In this document: one piece after another, positions 1 to 7,861 of the stretch
How the letters are laid out: each line of letters starts with the position of its first letter
Numbering within the stretch: the first letter of the stretch is position 1
Assembly: GCA_002730795.1 (NCBI GenBank)
Contig: PCAX01000062.1
Span: forward strand, 1 to 17,778
Source of the DNA: Chloroflexota bacterium
Lineage (GTDB): Bacteria; Chloroflexota; Dehalococcoidia; Lucifugimonadales; Lucifugimonadaceae
Direction: 5' to 3'
DNA length: 17,778 nt
The notes under the pieces: generated by a model
Databases searched by the model: none
Told to the model about the DNA's origin: nothing
What the model saw: only the letters and a program-made list of their open reading frames with translations
Program-made: the position numbers and the translations under genes

Positions 1-47
1 ATAATTCGATTCTACGCTGGGAATTAGATACAAGTATAATCGGTCCG

Positions 48-1223
48 TCAGACATCTCTCTCTAAAAAAGCCAGGCATTCTATATGTCTAGTTTGGGGAA
101 ACATATCGACGGGGATAACATTTTTCACTTTAAATTTACCATCTTTCGAAAGAATATTTAAATCTCTCATCATGTTTTCTGGATCACAGGATACCATAAG
201 GATTTTATTTGGGAGAACTTTTAAAATCGTTTCCAAAACTTCAGGATGACATCCTATCCGAGGAGGATCTAATATTAAATAATCGATTTTTTCGGTTATT
301 TGACTTATGATTTTTTCGGTTTTCCCGCATAAGTATTCTATGTTATTTAGGTCTTCGTTACTAATTATTGCGTCAGATACCGCCGAAGAAGATTCTTCGA
401 TTGCTATAACGCGGTCCACATATTTGGAAAACTGTGATCCGAAAACTCCAACACCACTGTAAGCGTCAACTAAAATGCCTTTGCCATTCATCTCCAACAA
501 CGTGTTGGAAATAGTGATGATTTTTTCGAGTTGAGGAATATTAACTTGGAAAAAAGATGGGGAAGCTATTCTGTATTCTCTATGGTTAACTTTTTCGAAA
601 TAATGAGTTTGCCCCGAACGAAATGGTAGCTTGGTATTGTTAGAAAGATCCGGCTGTATCAGTGCAGATTCTGTATATTCTCCAGCCCTTACTGCAACTT
701 GTGAATGATCTTTCATATTCCCCTGCATTTCATTTAAATATAAGTTAATTTTGGGATTCATTAGCTTACATTCAGATATTTTCACGAACTGTCGGTTGGC
801 CGAATTTACATAACCCACCTGCCCGATCCCATTTCTGTTGCGTACCGTAAAACGCGCATGATTACGATAGTTTAATTGCTTATCGCAAGGAATGGAGTTG
901 TCAACCATATTTTTAGAAAAAAAGTTGTATTTTCCGACTTCGTCTTGTACGAATTTACGTTTCAAAATTAGCTGATATGTATAGTCAATATGCTGCCACT
1001 GACAACCCGTGCACGTCAAAAAATAACTGCAGGCTGGCTCAACTCTGTGTATAGAGGGATTTAAAATCTCGGTGACTGAAGTAACGATTTTTTCGGGCAA
1101 AATTTTTAAAATTTCTACCAACACAAGCTCTCCCTCTATAGCACCTAGTATTTCAACCGGAATTGCATCGACTACCCCAAAAGTTGTTCCTGTTTTTTTA
1201 AAGTCTCCAGCAATCAATTTCAT
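48..1223 (-). CDS. rlmD: 23S rRNA (uracil-5-)-methyltransferase, RlmD/RumA (TrmA) family
   Basis: SAM-dependent enzyme that methylates C5 of a uridine in 23S rRNA, acting in the cytoplasm. With the start at 1223 it has 391 residues. The N-terminal ~60 residues look TRAM-like. A 4Fe-4S cluster site is visible as C-X5-C-X2-C (Cys65, 71, 74) plus Cys152 in a KISEC context. The methyltransferase part has FFQVN, the SAM loop DAYSGVGVFG (253-262), LDPPRIG (318-324), the catalytic Cys346 in SCDP, and PQTRHIE near the C-terminus. An in-frame TTG at 1298 would add 25 residues rich in Lys/Arg. I prefer ATG 1223 because it has a strong purine-rich ribosome site and the extension is atypical. It diverges from lipA. 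The cluster cysteines favour an rRNA enzyme (RlmD or RlmC) over TrmA, but the exact target uridine cannot be read from the sequence. Confidence 0.88.
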   Translation of the reverse strand: MKLIAGDFKKTGTTFGVVDAIPVEILGAIEGELVLVEILKILPEKIVTSVTEILNPSIHRVEPACSYFLTCTGCQWQHIDYTYQLILKRKFVQDEVGKYNFFSKNMVDNSIPCDKQLNYRNHARFTVRNRNGIGQVGYVNSANRQFVKISECKLMNPKINLYLNEMQGNMKDHSQVAVRAGEYTESALIQPDLSNNTKLPFRSGQTHYFEKVNHREYRIASPSFFQVNIPQLEKIITISNTLLEMNGKGILVDAYSGVGVFGSQFSKYVDRVIAIEESSSAVSDAIISNEDLNNIEYLCGKTEKIISQITEKIDYLILDPPRIGCHPEVLETILKVLPNKILMVSCDPENMMRDLNILSKDGKFKVKNVIPVDMFPQTRHIECLAFLERDV

Positions 1224-1227
1224 CGTA

Positions 1228-1238
1228 CCCCCTTCCTT
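1228..1238 (-). promoter_or_regulatory. Ribosome binding site deciding the rlmD start
   Basis: On the minus strand this reads AAGGAAGGGGG and ends four bases before ATG 1223. It is one of the few strong Shine-Dalgarno-like sites in the window. The upstream TTG at 1298 has no such site, so the shorter protein is the better model. Confidence 0.6.
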
Positions 1239-1298
1239 AAAACCGCACCCCTCAGTTAACACTGGCCCAAAATACTTTTTCTTTCGCCTTCTTTTCAA

Positions 1299-1389
1299 AT
1301 CGTTATAACCATAAACTTTGTAACCAATTATTCCGGAAATTTTTTGCTATTCTCAATGTATATATTATTGTAGTCATTGGAAAATTTAA
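1299..1389. promoter_or_regulatory. Divergent rlmD/lipA intergenic region
   Basis: This A+T-rich gap separates two divergent genes (165 bases if rlmD starts at 1223), so both promoters should lie here or in the rlmD leader. A TATATT-like -10 candidate for lipA sits at 1361-1366, about 24 bases before the TTG start. No good -35 hexamer is found at 16-18 bases from it. Position-based inference, weak motif support. Confidence 0.25.
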
Positions 1390-2286
1390 TTGACAGTTGA
1401 ACGTAGATTGCCTGAATGGTTCAAGGTTAAAGCACCAGGCAGCACGAATTTTATAGAGTTGCGCAGTCAAATTCAAGGAGCAAATCTAAATACTGTTTGT
1501 GAAGAGGCTGCTTGTCCAAACATAGGAGACTGCTGGGACAGAGGTACAGCTACATTTATGATACTGGGAGACATCTGTACCAGGTCTTGTTCTTATTGTA
1601 ACGTAAAAACAGGTCGGCCAATTACTTTGGACAGAACAGAGCCTTTCAGGGTAGCGGTTACAGTCAAACGTATGAACTTAAAATATGCAGTTATAACCTC
1701 CGTAGATAGAGATGATCTTGAAGATTATGGATCAAGTTTTTTTGCTGAAACAATCAAACAAGTAAGACATTTATCCCCATCGTGTAATGTAGAGGTTTTG
1801 ATACCTGACTTTGAAGGCAGCAGAAAATCCTTAGTTAAAGTATTGAACGCCCAACCACAAGTTTTGAATCATAATATAGAAACCGTGCGCCGAGTGTTCA
1901 AAAAAGTAAGGCCAAGAGGCAATTATGATGTTTCTCTTGACCTGTTACGAAACGTAAAGAAAATAAATGGAAATATGCCCACAAAATCCGGAATGATGGT
2001 TGGCCTCGGAGAAACAAAAGACGAAATATTAAGAACGATGAAGGACCTTCGCAATGTAGGATGCGACCTTCTTACGATAGGGCAATATTTAAGACCTTCA
2101 AAAAAACATCATCCTTTAATACGATTTTATCATCCCGACGAATTCGCAAAGTTAAAAGAGTTGGGACTGGAAATGGAATTTAAGCATGTTGCCTCTGGTC
2201 CTCTGGTTAGAAGTTCATACCATGCCGACGAACAACACGACGCAGTCTTGGATAAATTATTGCAGAAACCTGCAAGCCAACAATAG
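1390..2286 (+). CDS. lipA: Lipoyl synthase (radical SAM)
   Basis: Inserts two sulfur atoms into protein-bound octanoyl groups to make the lipoyl cofactor of 2-oxoacid dehydrogenases and the glycine cleavage H protein. The 298-residue protein has both cluster sites of the family. The auxiliary 4Fe-4S site is C-X4-C-X5-C (Cys37, 42, 48, in CEEAACPNIGDCW) and the radical-SAM site is C-X3-C-X2-C (Cys63, 67, 70, in CTRSCSYC). The C-terminal RSSYHA signature is at 274-279; its serine ligates the auxiliary cluster in known LipA structures. Length is normal. The start is TTG at 1390 with only a weak GGA upstream. The stop codon is followed at once by the TTG of rsmI, suggesting translational coupling. 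No lipB or lipoate ligase gene is in the window. Confidence 0.96.
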   Translation: MTVERRLPEWFKVKAPGSTNFIELRSQIQGANLNTVCEEAACPNIGDCWDRGTATFMILGDICTRSCSYCNVKTGRPITLDRTEPFRVAVTVKRMNLKYAVITSVDRDDLEDYGSSFFAETIKQVRHLSPSCNVEVLIPDFEGSRKSLVKVLNAQPQVLNHNIETVRRVFKKVRPRGNYDVSLDLLRNVKKINGNMPTKSGMMVGLGETKDEILRTMKDLRNVGCDLLTIGQYLRPSKKHHPLIRFYHPDEFAKLKELGLEMEFKHVASGPLVRSSYHADEQHDAVLDKLLQKPASQQ

Positions 2287-3111
2287 TTGGCTATGTCTGT
2301 TCTATACGTAGTATCGACACCTATTGGAAATTTATCAGACCAGTCCGATAGAGCTAAGGGTCTGTTTAACTCTATTGAGTACGTGATAGCAGAGGATACA
2401 AGGGTAAGTAAAAAATTATTTATGGAAAACAAAAAAAAGGTAACCATTATTTCTGTACATGAACATTCACCACAGTCAAAACTTGAACAAGCCGTAAAAT
2501 TTCTGGAAAAGGGAGATACAGTTCTTGTTTCAGATGCAGGAACACCAGGGATTTCCGATCCGGGCAATGAAATAGTACGGCTTGCTGTCGAATCCGGACA
2601 CAGGACCATCCCTGTACCCGGCCCATCCGCTGTAAGTGCTGCACTATCCATATGCTCATGGCCTGTTAATAGATTTATCTTCCTGGGATTTCTGCCGCGT
2701 AAACAAAATGACAGGATTTCCCTTTTAAAGAGTGTCAAAGAAAACTTTGGATCCGTTGTTTGTTTCGAAAGTCCCCGTCGCCTTAAAAAGAGCCTGAAGG
2801 ATATAGAAACTGTCACCGGTGATTGCGAGATTATGGTTTGTAGAGAACTTACTAAAATGCATGAAGAAGTATTTAGGGGTACTTCTTCAGAAGCACAGAA
2901 ACACTTCATTGACCCCATAAAGGGAGAATTTACCATAGTTATACGCGAAACTTTGTCAGAAAATCCCGGGATTAGTGATGAGACCATTCTTGCAGAAATT
3001 TATCAGGCACGAAAAATGGGTTTGACGGGTCGCAGTATAGTGGACCATGTCACGGAAAAATTTCCCGGAACCAAAAATAAAACCTACCAACTGGAAATAG
3101 GTTCAAGGTAA
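2287..3111 (+). CDS. rsmI: 16S rRNA (cytidine-2'-O)-methyltransferase
   Basis: Tetrapyrrole-methylase-fold SAM enzyme that 2'-O-methylates C1402 of 16S rRNA in the decoding centre. At 274 residues it is slightly shorter than the E. coli protein. Visible family motifs in order: STPIGNL (10-16), AEDTR (35-39), SDAGTPGISDPG (82-93), PGPSA (111-115), FLPRK (135-139), ESPRRL (161-166) and CRELTKMHEE (185-194). The C-terminal ~50 residues form a short, probably helical tail. Two starts are possible: TTG 2287 directly after the lipA stop, or ATG 2293 two codons later. The ATG gives MSVLYVV, closer to the family's usual N-terminus. Neither has a Shine-Dalgarno motif, which fits coupling to lipA. The 133 bases to metG hold no recognised signal. 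Confidence 0.95.
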   Translation: MAMSVLYVVSTPIGNLSDQSDRAKGLFNSIEYVIAEDTRVSKKLFMENKKKVTIISVHEHSPQSKLEQAVKFLEKGDTVLVSDAGTPGISDPGNEIVRLAVESGHRTIPVPGPSAVSAALSICSWPVNRFIFLGFLPRKQNDRISLLKSVKENFGSVVCFESPRRLKKSLKDIETVTGDCEIMVCRELTKMHEEVFRGTSSEAQKHFIDPIKGEFTIVIRETLSENPGISDETILAEIYQARKMGLTGRSIVDHVTEKFPGTKNKTYQLEIGSR

Positions 3112-3244
3112 GTTGTCAACGGACAAAAAGTATTGCCTGAACATACGGACAAAATTACCGAAAACGAAAGTTATCTGCCATAATCAAACAATAGATACTT
3201 TAACAAATAAACTTGTTTACCTTTTTAACTAAAAATCATTAATT

Positions 3245-4909
3245 TTGCCAAAAAAAATACTTGTAGCGGTAGCTTTGCCGTATGTAAACGGTGAACCGCA
3301 TTTAGGTCATATAGCGGGGATGAATGTACCCGCAGATATTTTCGCCAGATATCATAGACTTCGGGGAAATCAAGTAGTCATGGTTTCCGGCTCCGATATG
3401 CATGGCACTCCAACTGCGCTGAAAGCCATGGACGAAGGCGTTGAACCCATTGAGATAGCGACGAAATACCATGAAATATGGAAGAATTCGTTAGAAAAAA
3501 TGGGGTTTTCTTATGATCTCTACACCCATACCCATACGGCAACACATAAAAAAACAGTTCACGATATTTTTTTAAAACTTAAACAACAGGATTTTCTTAG
3601 CGAAAAAACCCAAAAGATGCCGTTTTCAACTACAGAAAAAATGTTCCTATCCGACAGGTTCGTTGAAGGGGAATGCCCGTTTTGCTCATATAAAAATGCA
3701 AGAGGAGATCAATGTGATGATTGTGGGCGTACTCTTGATCCAACAGACTTGATAAATATTAAGTCTAAGAGAGACGGATCAACTCCTAAATTTAAAGACA
3801 CAACACACCAATTCCTCAATTTATCAAAATTCCAAGATGCTCTGGAAGAGTGGATATCGGACAAAAATGATTGGAGACCAAACGTTAAAAACCAATCAAT
3901 GGGAATGATAAAGGAAGGCCTTATCGACAGAGCCATAACCAGAGATATTGAATGGGGCATTTCCGTCCCGATAAAAGAAGGATACGAAAACAAAAGGATA
4001 TATGTGTGGTTTGAAGCCGTAATAGGATACCTGTCTGCAACTATTGAATGGGCAGAAATTTCGGGTACACCAGATCTTTGGAAAGATTTTTGGTTGGACG
4101 AAGACGCAGAATCCTACTATTTTCAGGGAAAAGACAATGTACCCTTTCACACCATAATTTGGCCAGCAATACTACTTGGTTACGGTAACCTAAATTTACC
4201 AACCGATGTGGTCGCCAACGAATACCTAAACTTGGGTGGAATCGACTTTTCAAAAAGCAAAGGACATGCTGTTTGGTTGTCGGATTATTTAAGCCGGTAT
4301 GATCCTGAGCCACTAAGATATTACCTCGCTTCCATAATGCCCGAAACATCTGACTCAGAATTCACTTGGGCTGGATACGTATCTGCAAATAATAACGAAC
4401 TTGTGGCAACTTTGGGGAATTTCGTTCATAGAGTGCTGACGATGACAAATAAAAACTTTGAAATTCTTTCAAAACCATCACGTTTTGGAAAAACAGACCT
4501 GCAAGCACTGTCCGATTGTGACAAGGCCCTCGAGGACGTTTCACAATCTATCCAAGATAGAAAATTTAGGTCTGCACTACAATCCGCAATGAAATTGGCA
4601 CAATCAGGTAATAAATACATTGACCAAAAAAAACCCTGGTTTGAGTTAAAATCCGACAAAACGAAGGCTGCAACAACGTTGTGGGTGGGCATAAACATTA
4701 TTGCCACTCTCCGGACTGTCTTTTATCCTTTTCTGCCGTCGACCTCAAAATTAATACATGAAATGTTAGGGTTCAAAGAAAATACCTTGCATGACGGATG
4801 GGAGAGAAAGAAAATTCTTGATGATATAAAAATAGAATCTCCTTCGCCTCTGTTCAAAAAACTTGAAGATACCGTAATAGAAGATGAAAATAATCGGTTA
4901 ATGAACTAA
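3245..4909 (+). CDS. metG: Methionyl-tRNA synthetase
   Basis: Class I aminoacyl-tRNA synthetase charging tRNA-Met for initiation and elongation. The Rossmann fold starts with LPYVNGEPHLGH, where HLGH (19-22) is the HIGH signature. The connective peptide carries a single zinc knuckle C-X2-C-X9-C-X2-C (Cys144, 147, 157, 160). Further family blocks are DIEWGISVPI, YVWFEAVIGYLSA and GKDNVPFHTIIWPA. The KMSKS loop reads DFSKS (334-338), so the first lysine is replaced by Asp while the second lysine is kept. The anticodon-binding helical domain follows (from about 375). At 554 residues it lacks the C-terminal Trbp111-like dimerisation domain of the E. coli enzyme, as do many bacterial MetRS. The start is TTG 3245 (MPKKILV) with no Shine-Dalgarno motif. 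The prenyl synthase gene begins 3 bases after its stop. Confidence 0.96.
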   Translation: MPKKILVAVALPYVNGEPHLGHIAGMNVPADIFARYHRLRGNQVVMVSGSDMHGTPTALKAMDEGVEPIEIATKYHEIWKNSLEKMGFSYDLYTHTHTATHKKTVHDIFLKLKQQDFLSEKTQKMPFSTTEKMFLSDRFVEGECPFCSYKNARGDQCDDCGRTLDPTDLINIKSKRDGSTPKFKDTTHQFLNLSKFQDALEEWISDKNDWRPNVKNQSMGMIKEGLIDRAITRDIEWGISVPIKEGYENKRIYVWFEAVIGYLSATIEWAEISGTPDLWKDFWLDEDAESYYFQGKDNVPFHTIIWPAILLGYGNLNLPTDVVANEYLNLGGIDFSKSKGHAVWLSDYLSRYDPEPLRYYLASIMPETSDSEFTWAGYVSANNNELVATLGNFVHRVLTMTNKNFEILSKPSRFGKTDLQALSDCDKALEDVSQSIQDRKFRSALQSAMKLAQSGNKYIDQKKPWFELKSDKTKAATTLWVGINIIATLRTVFYPFLPSTSKLIHEMLGFKENTLHDGWERKKILDDIKIESPSPLFKKLEDTVIEDENNRLMN

Positions 4910-4912
4910 ATC

Positions 4913-5905
4913 ATGTCAGATGATTCAGTACAGCAACGCATATATGGTCCCGTAGAAAAGGATTTAGATAAAGTTGTTGAAGAGCTACTCAGTCAGTCTG
5001 ATCGTATTCCCGAAAATACGACAGGCATAGAAGACCGATTAAAACACGTCCTTTCAACACCTGGAAAGCGAATTCGTCCGGCCATAACTCTATTAGTGGC
5101 CGGTCTTTGGGGTAAAACCACAACTGATACAGTGGTGAAAATGGCAACAGCCATTGAACTTTTGCATATAGCAACTCTAGTGCATGACGATACAGTGGAC
5201 AAAGCTGATACCAGGCGCGGACATGCAACCGCCAGTAATCTTTGGGGCCGTAATATCGCCGTATTGCTTGGTGATCACATTTTTGCTACTTCTGCGGTAT
5301 ACGTTTGCGAAACTGGAAACATACGACTTATAAAAAGATTTGCCCAAACCATATCGGAACTGGCTTGCGGAGAACTAGATGAAATTTTGGCAGCCTGGAA
5401 AACAGATATTGACAGAAAATCATATAACGAGCGCATATATAACAAGACCGCTACTCTATTTTGTACTGCAGCCCTTGGGGGCGCCCTGCTCGCCGACGGT
5501 GATGAGGAATCAATAATTCGTCTGAACAATTATGGGTATAACCTTGGGATGGCGTATCAAATATACGACGATATTCTGGATTATGTTTCCACACCAGATC
5601 GACTGGGAAAACCTTCTGGAAATGATATTTCGGAGGGTACTATAACGCTTCCAGCGATAATTGCCTACGAAAATGACGGAGCCACAATCATAGAAAGATT
5701 TTTTGAGGCAGATGAAAAACAGAGAAAACAATTACTTGCCGAAGTGATAGATATGGTAAAAAAAACAGGAGCTATAAAAACGGCCCAAAGTATTGCTGAC
5801 GATTATATAAAAAAAGCCCACGAAAACTTGGAAACTATGCCAAAAAGTAAAAATCGTGAATCCCTGGATTTGTTGGCCGACTACGTTGCAAAAAGATCAT
5901 ATTGA
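4913..5905 (+). CDS. Polyprenyl diphosphate synthase (trans, long-chain type)
   Basis: Extends allylic diphosphates with isopentenyl diphosphate. In this size class the product is usually the side chain of a respiratory quinone or another long prenyl chain. The 330-residue protein shows GKRIRPAI (51-58), the first Asp-rich motif DDTVD (92-96) followed by RRG, GDHIFA, the second Asp-rich motif DDILD (219-223), and GKPSGNDISEGTITLPAI. The residue five before the first Asp-rich motif is Ala, not Phe or Tyr, which by the known chain-length rule favours products longer than C15-C20. The exact length (heptaprenyl to decaprenyl) cannot be decided here. ATG start 3 bases after metG; the stop TGA overlaps the TTG start of the downstream glycosylase gene. 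Confidence 0.92.
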   Translation: MSDDSVQQRIYGPVEKDLDKVVEELLSQSDRIPENTTGIEDRLKHVLSTPGKRIRPAITLLVAGLWGKTTTDTVVKMATAIELLHIATLVHDDTVDKADTRRGHATASNLWGRNIAVLLGDHIFATSAVYVCETGNIRLIKRFAQTISELACGELDEILAAWKTDIDRKSYNERIYNKTATLFCTAALGGALLADGDEESIIRLNNYGYNLGMAYQIYDDILDYVSTPDRLGKPSGNDISEGTITLPAIIAYENDGATIIERFFEADEKQRKQLLAEVIDMVKKTGAIKTAQSIADDYIKKAHENLETMPKSKNRESLDLLADYVAKRSY

Positions 5906-6573
5906 TAAATAAAGGAAATTCACCAGTAAAATATCGCACGGTATTAAGGCAGCTACAAAAACATTACGGAGCAATAGACTGGCGTCCGAAAATGGGAATT
6001 TTGGACGAATTAATTTTCACCGTTCTCACCCAACACACTTCAGATTTAAACGCAGAAAAAGCTTTCAAAAAATTGAAATCAGTTTACCCAAACTGGACCG
6101 ATGTAGTTGAAACAGGAAACAAAGAATTAGAAGCAACGATAAAACATGGAGGACTCGCAAACCAAAAAGCTTTAAGAATAAAAAGTATCTTGTTCGAAAT
6201 ACACGCCAGGTTATCAAATTTTAATTTAGATGTCCTAAAAGATATGGGGATAGAAGACGTAAGAGAATGGTTGATTTCCCTGCCTGGAGTCGGACCCAAA
6301 ACCGCAGCCGTCGTTATGTCATTTGCTCTGGATCTTCCCGCATTTCCCGTTGATACTCACGTCCATAGAGTTTCGAGAAGGCTGGGGTTTATTACGAGTA
6401 AAACAACAGCGGATAATGCACACCCGATAATGGAAAAGTTAATTGCTCCGACAGACCGTTTTAAATTCCATATTCTTCTGATAAATCACGGAAGAAGAAC
6501 ATGTAAGGCACGTAATCCGCTTTGCGACAAATGTCCTATTGTCACAAATTGTCCATCTGCTTATCAGGAGTGA
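5902..6573 (+). CDS. nth: Endonuclease III-like DNA glycosylase / AP lyase
   Basis: Base-excision-repair enzyme of the HhH-GPD superfamily, expected to remove oxidised pyrimidines and cleave the abasic site. In 223 residues it has the helix-hairpin-helix LISLPGVGPKTAAVV (125-139) with the catalytic Lys133, the catalytic Asp151 in FPVDTHVHRVSRRLG, and a 4Fe-4S site C-X6-C-X2-C-X5-C (Cys201, 208, 211, 217). The N-terminal block reads LTQHTSDLNA where E. coli Nth has LSAQATD, so it belongs to a TQ/SQ-x-TSD subfamily and its substrate range may differ. The gene symbol is therefore approximate. The TTG start (5902) overlaps the TGA stop of the prenyl synthase gene, a classic coupling arrangement. 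Confidence 0.88.
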   Translation: MINKGNSPVKYRTVLRQLQKHYGAIDWRPKMGILDELIFTVLTQHTSDLNAEKAFKKLKSVYPNWTDVVETGNKELEATIKHGGLANQKALRIKSILFEIHARLSNFNLDVLKDMGIEDVREWLISLPGVGPKTAAVVMSFALDLPAFPVDTHVHRVSRRLGFITSKTTADNAHPIMEKLIAPTDRFKFHILLINHGRRTCKARNPLCDKCPIVTNCPSAYQE

Positions 6574-6622
6574 TGTAATTTAATACTGATAAAATATAAG
6601 AAAAAAACCTCTTATTTTTGTA

Positions 6623-7645
6623 ATGACGCTAAAAGTTGGGATCTTAAATGTAACCGGATACGCAGGTGCTGAATTAGCAAGAATTCTGCACAGGCATCCG
6701 GAAGTTTCGGTGGTTTCGGCTACTGGACGCAGTTCAGCGGGTAAATTATTAAGTGAAATATACCCCCATTTGGAAGCAACCACTTTAACAGTTACCAAAG
6801 AACCTGACGCTTCCTTAGATTTCGTGTTTTCGGCATTGCCTCATGCTGCAAGTGCCGAACAATTAAATCCATTTATTATGGAAGGAATTCCTTGCGTGGA
6901 TGTCGCCGCCGATTTTAGGTTGAAAAGCTTAGAATTATACGAATCCACATATAAAACTAAACATCCCTGCCCAGAACATTTGGAAAAATCAACATACGGA
7001 TTGCCAGAAATTCACAGAGAAAAAATCAAGACAAGTAAACTGGTGGCCAATCCAGGATGTTTTCCTACAGGGGCTATTTTAGGTATGGCTCCTGCAGTTA
7101 ACTCATTAATTATCGAATCTTCAATAATTAATGATTCAAAAACTGGTGTTTCCGGAGCCGGTAGATCGTCAAAGGCAGAGTTCGGGTTTTCAGAGATAAA
7201 TGATAGCGCGCAAAGCTACGGTTTATCGGGTCACAGACATCAGCCTGAAATGGAGCAGGAACTTTCCAAACTTTCTAAAATCGGCGATATAAAAGTAAGC
7301 TTCGTACCACACTTAATACCCATGACGAGAGGGATATTGGGTACTAATTACGCCCGCCTGGCAAAAACGATTACCCAAGAAGAAGTATATGAAATTTATA
7401 ACGATTATTATAGTAACGAAAATTTCGTAAAAATCGTCCAAACATCGCCATCGACTAAACATACCAGGGGTAACAACAACTGCCTCATACACCCAATAGT
7501 AAAAGTGTCCGACAATTTATTGGTAGTAACTACAGTTCTGGATAATTTGGTTAAGGGAGCAGCAGGAGCCGCTGTTCAAAATATGAATTTGATGGTGGGA
7601 TTCCCTGAAAAATTAGGACTGGATCAATTAGCCATATATCCTTAA
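6623..7645 (+). CDS. argC: N-acetyl-gamma-glutamyl-phosphate reductase
   Basis: NADPH-dependent reductase converting N-acetyl-glutamyl phosphate to the semialdehyde, the third step of arginine synthesis. The 340-residue protein begins with a Rossmann motif (LNVTGYAGAELARIL). It has the catalytic Cys146 in VANPGCFPTGAILG, GVSGAGRSSKAEFGFSEI, the conserved His pair in SGHRHQPEME, and VPHLIPMTRGI. Length is normal for the family. The homologous LysY/ArgC enzyme, which acts on LysW-bound intermediates, has the same motifs and cannot be excluded by eye. No argJ, argB or argD lies nearby, so the gene is detached from its pathway. The ATG start has no Shine-Dalgarno motif. The tRNA-Glu gene follows after 62 bases. 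Confidence 0.93.
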   Translation: MTLKVGILNVTGYAGAELARILHRHPEVSVVSATGRSSAGKLLSEIYPHLEATTLTVTKEPDASLDFVFSALPHAASAEQLNPFIMEGIPCVDVAADFRLKSLELYESTYKTKHPCPEHLEKSTYGLPEIHREKIKTSKLVANPGCFPTGAILGMAPAVNSLIIESSIINDSKTGVSGAGRSSKAEFGFSEINDSAQSYGLSGHRHQPEMEQELSKLSKIGDIKVSFVPHLIPMTRGILGTNYARLAKTITQEEVYEIYNDYYSNENFVKIVQTSPSTKHTRGNNNCLIHPIVKVSDNLLVVTTVLDNLVKGAAGAAVQNMNLMVGFPEKLGLDQLAIYP

Positions 7646-7707
7646 CCGTAATGCCTTTCTAATTTTGTATTCACTGGTATCCTTAACAACCTACGAAATA
7701 GCATACT

Positions 7708-7783
7708 GGCCCCATCGTCCAGCGGCCTAGGACATCACCCTTTCAAGGTGGAGACACGGGTTCGAGTCCCGTTGGGGCTACCA
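7708..7783 (+). tRNA. tRNA-Glu (anticodon UUC)
   Basis: Folds as a full 76-base cloverleaf. Acceptor arms 7708-7714 and 7773-7779 pair with a G-U at the first position. The anticodon stem TCACC/GGTGG encloses the loop CTTTCAA with anticodon TTC at 7742-7744. The T-arm ACGGG/CCCGT encloses TTCGAGT. The discriminator is A at 7780 and CCA is encoded at 7781-7783. The sequence closely resembles bacterial tRNA-Glu over the D-arm and anticodon arm (CGTCCAGCGGCCTAGGACA). It lies 62 bases after argC and could share its transcript or have its own promoter; no clear -35/-10 pair is seen. Confidence 0.97.
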
Positions 7784-7861
7784 AACTTGAACAAACAAAA
7801 CCACTCTTTTAAAAATATTTTTATAACGCTAATCTACAACTAAAAGCTTTTAGCCCCTAAA

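Noticed and set aside
1072..1308. Rightward 78-codon frame over the rlmD start
   Set aside because: It lies opposite the N-terminal coding part of rlmD and resembles no protein family.
2130..2987. Leftward 285-codon open frame across lipA and rsmI
   Set aside because: It overlaps two genes with complete family signatures on the other strand and shows no recognisable motif of its own.
6596..6619. Hairpin ATAAGA/TCTTAT followed by TTTT just before argC
   Set aside because: The stem is six pairs, almost all A-T, and ends next to the argC start. It is too weak to call a terminator or attenuator.
7810..7853. A/T palindromes downstream of the tRNA gene (TAAAAATATTTTTA and CTAAAAGCTTTTAG)
   Set aside because: They could act as a weak bidirectional terminator between the tRNA and the dehydrogenase gene, but they contain almost no G-C pairs and are expected in A+T-rich DNA.
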